Part shown: positions 38,220 through 38,533 of the stretch, in pieces
Layout of the letters: each line of letters begins with the position of its first letter
Numbering within the stretch: the stretch's first letter is position 1
DNA from: an uncultured Planctomycetaceae bacterium
Lineage (GTDB): Bacteria; Planctomycetota; Planctomycetia; Pirellulales; UBA1268
NCBI GenBank assembly: GCA_903919035.1
Contig: CAIXGY010000061.1
Location: 1 to 38,533 of the forward strand
Reading direction: 5' to 3'
Length of the DNA stretch: 38,533 nt
The notes under the pieces: model-generated
Databases searched by the model: none
What the model was told of the DNA's origin: nothing
The model's input: the letters and a program-made list of their open reading frames with translations, nothing else
Program-made: the position numbers and the translations under genes

Positions 38220-38533
38220 CGCAGCCCCCTCCCGGCCGCCCGGCCCACGAGAAACCGCGCGAGCGACTGCTCCACCGGATCGCTCGTCAGCACCCGGTGA
38301 TAGTCGACGGCCGACTCCAGCATCGCCTGCTTGACGGCCGCCTGATGGATCTCGACGGCGCGGTGGTAGCGGTCCGCGATGTCGACGGGGTCGGCAAAGA
38401 TCGCCCCGCCCCCCTCCATGTCGAGGAAGCGCGTGGGCCGCTGGAGCGTGAAGGCGATCTCCTGCGGATCGAGGAGTTGGAAGACCGCCACGTCATGTCG
38501 GCGAAACGTGAGATGCCCGAAGCTCCGGGCCAA
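38216..38533 (-). CDS. DUF58 family protein, C-terminal part only
   Basis: The reading frame is open to the window end, so the 5' part is missing. The visible 105 residues, such as FRRHDVAVFQLLDPQEIAFTLQRPTRFLDMEG, IADRYHRAVEIHQAAVKQAML, DYHRVLTSDPVEQSLARFLVGR, match the C-terminal half of DUF58 proteins (VWA-like, usually about 290-300 residues). DUF58 genes normally lie directly after a MoxR ATPase gene, which may be beyond the window. The stop overlaps the BatA gene start by ATGA, so this is the upstream end of the seen operon. The start shown in the ORF track is not the true start. Confidence 0.88.
   Translation of the reverse strand: MARSFGHLTFRRHDVAVFQLLDPQEIAFTLQRPTRFLDMEGGGAIFADPVDIADRYHRAVEIHQAAVKQAMLESAVDYHRVLTSDPVEQSLARFLVGRAAGRGLR

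Noticed and set aside
36471-38300. 609-residue ORF on the + strand
   Set aside because: Antisense to the BatA/VWA gene, whose domain pattern and ATGA overlaps are clear.

Overview
The window is a GC-rich, gene-dense chromosomal segment, most likely from a planctomycete (Planctomycetota, possibly Pirellulales-related). This is an inference from gene content. It carries the DUF58 / BatA-like / VWA / very large coiled-coil membrane protein / secreted alpha-alpha-toroid cluster common in that phylum, several secreted proteins of planctomycete type, and csrA. No rRNA, tRNA, CRISPR array, insertion sequence or prophage was seen. Most long antisense ORFs in the track are GC-driven shadows.

Layout. 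(1) 1-816: a truncated DUF433 antitoxin-like gene followed by a complete DUF433/DUF5615 toxin-antitoxin-like pair. (2) 1031-3099: small housekeeping-type genes: DUF1653, a doubtful zinc-ribbon ORF, a translationally coupled FmdB-type zinc ribbon and TspO pair, a nitroreductase, and a DUF167/YggU protein. (3) 3158-9954: a sulfur-handling gene set on the + strand. An ArsR-family repressor with a good promoter and two related candidate operator sites is followed by a rhodanese-DUF2892-rhodanese fusion, a persulfide dioxygenase fused to two rhodanese domains, a TauE/SafE exporter, a secreted DsrE-like protein, an outer-membrane beta-barrel protein, a secreted two-repeat protein and a SAM methyltransferase. 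(4) 9955-10446: a 492-base stretch without a convincing gene but with strong hairpins, then a 76-residue hypothetical gene. (5) 10717-17397: one uninterrupted 2226-codon gene joining a complete AddB-like half (inactivated helicase, Fe-S PD-(D/E)XK nuclease) to a complete AddA-like half (UvrD helicase, second nuclease) through a proline-rich linker. A secreted amidohydrolase lies upstream of it.

(6) 19365-24916 (+): DUF3293, a secreted hypothetical, then csrA with a clear sigma70-type promoter, a one-TM hypothetical, a beta-CASP metallo-beta-lactamase nuclease, a LOG-family nucleotide phosphoribohydrolase-like protein and an SDR-fold protein lacking the catalytic residues. (7) 24885-27421 (-): a PhoR/PhoB-type two-component system whose kinase gene overlaps the SDR gene tail to tail. 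(8) 27486-38533 (-): seven co-directional genes, almost all joined by ATGA or TGATG overlaps: DUF58 (cut by the window end), BatA/VWA, VWA/glutamine-amidotransferase-like, a 1167-residue membrane coiled-coil protein, a secreted squalene-cyclase-like toroid and two secreted alpha-helical hypotheticals.

How they work together. Region 3 reads as a route for sulfane sulfur and sulfite: the rhodaneses and DsrE move persulfide sulfur, the dioxygenase oxidises it to sulfite, TauE exports the product, and the ArsR protein probably senses the sulfur species. Region 8 resembles MoxR-linked envelope clusters of unknown function. The most unusual single object is the one-chain AddB-AddA protein. The most coherent possible under-described system is the sulfur operon, with its fusions and two poorly characterised accessory proteins.
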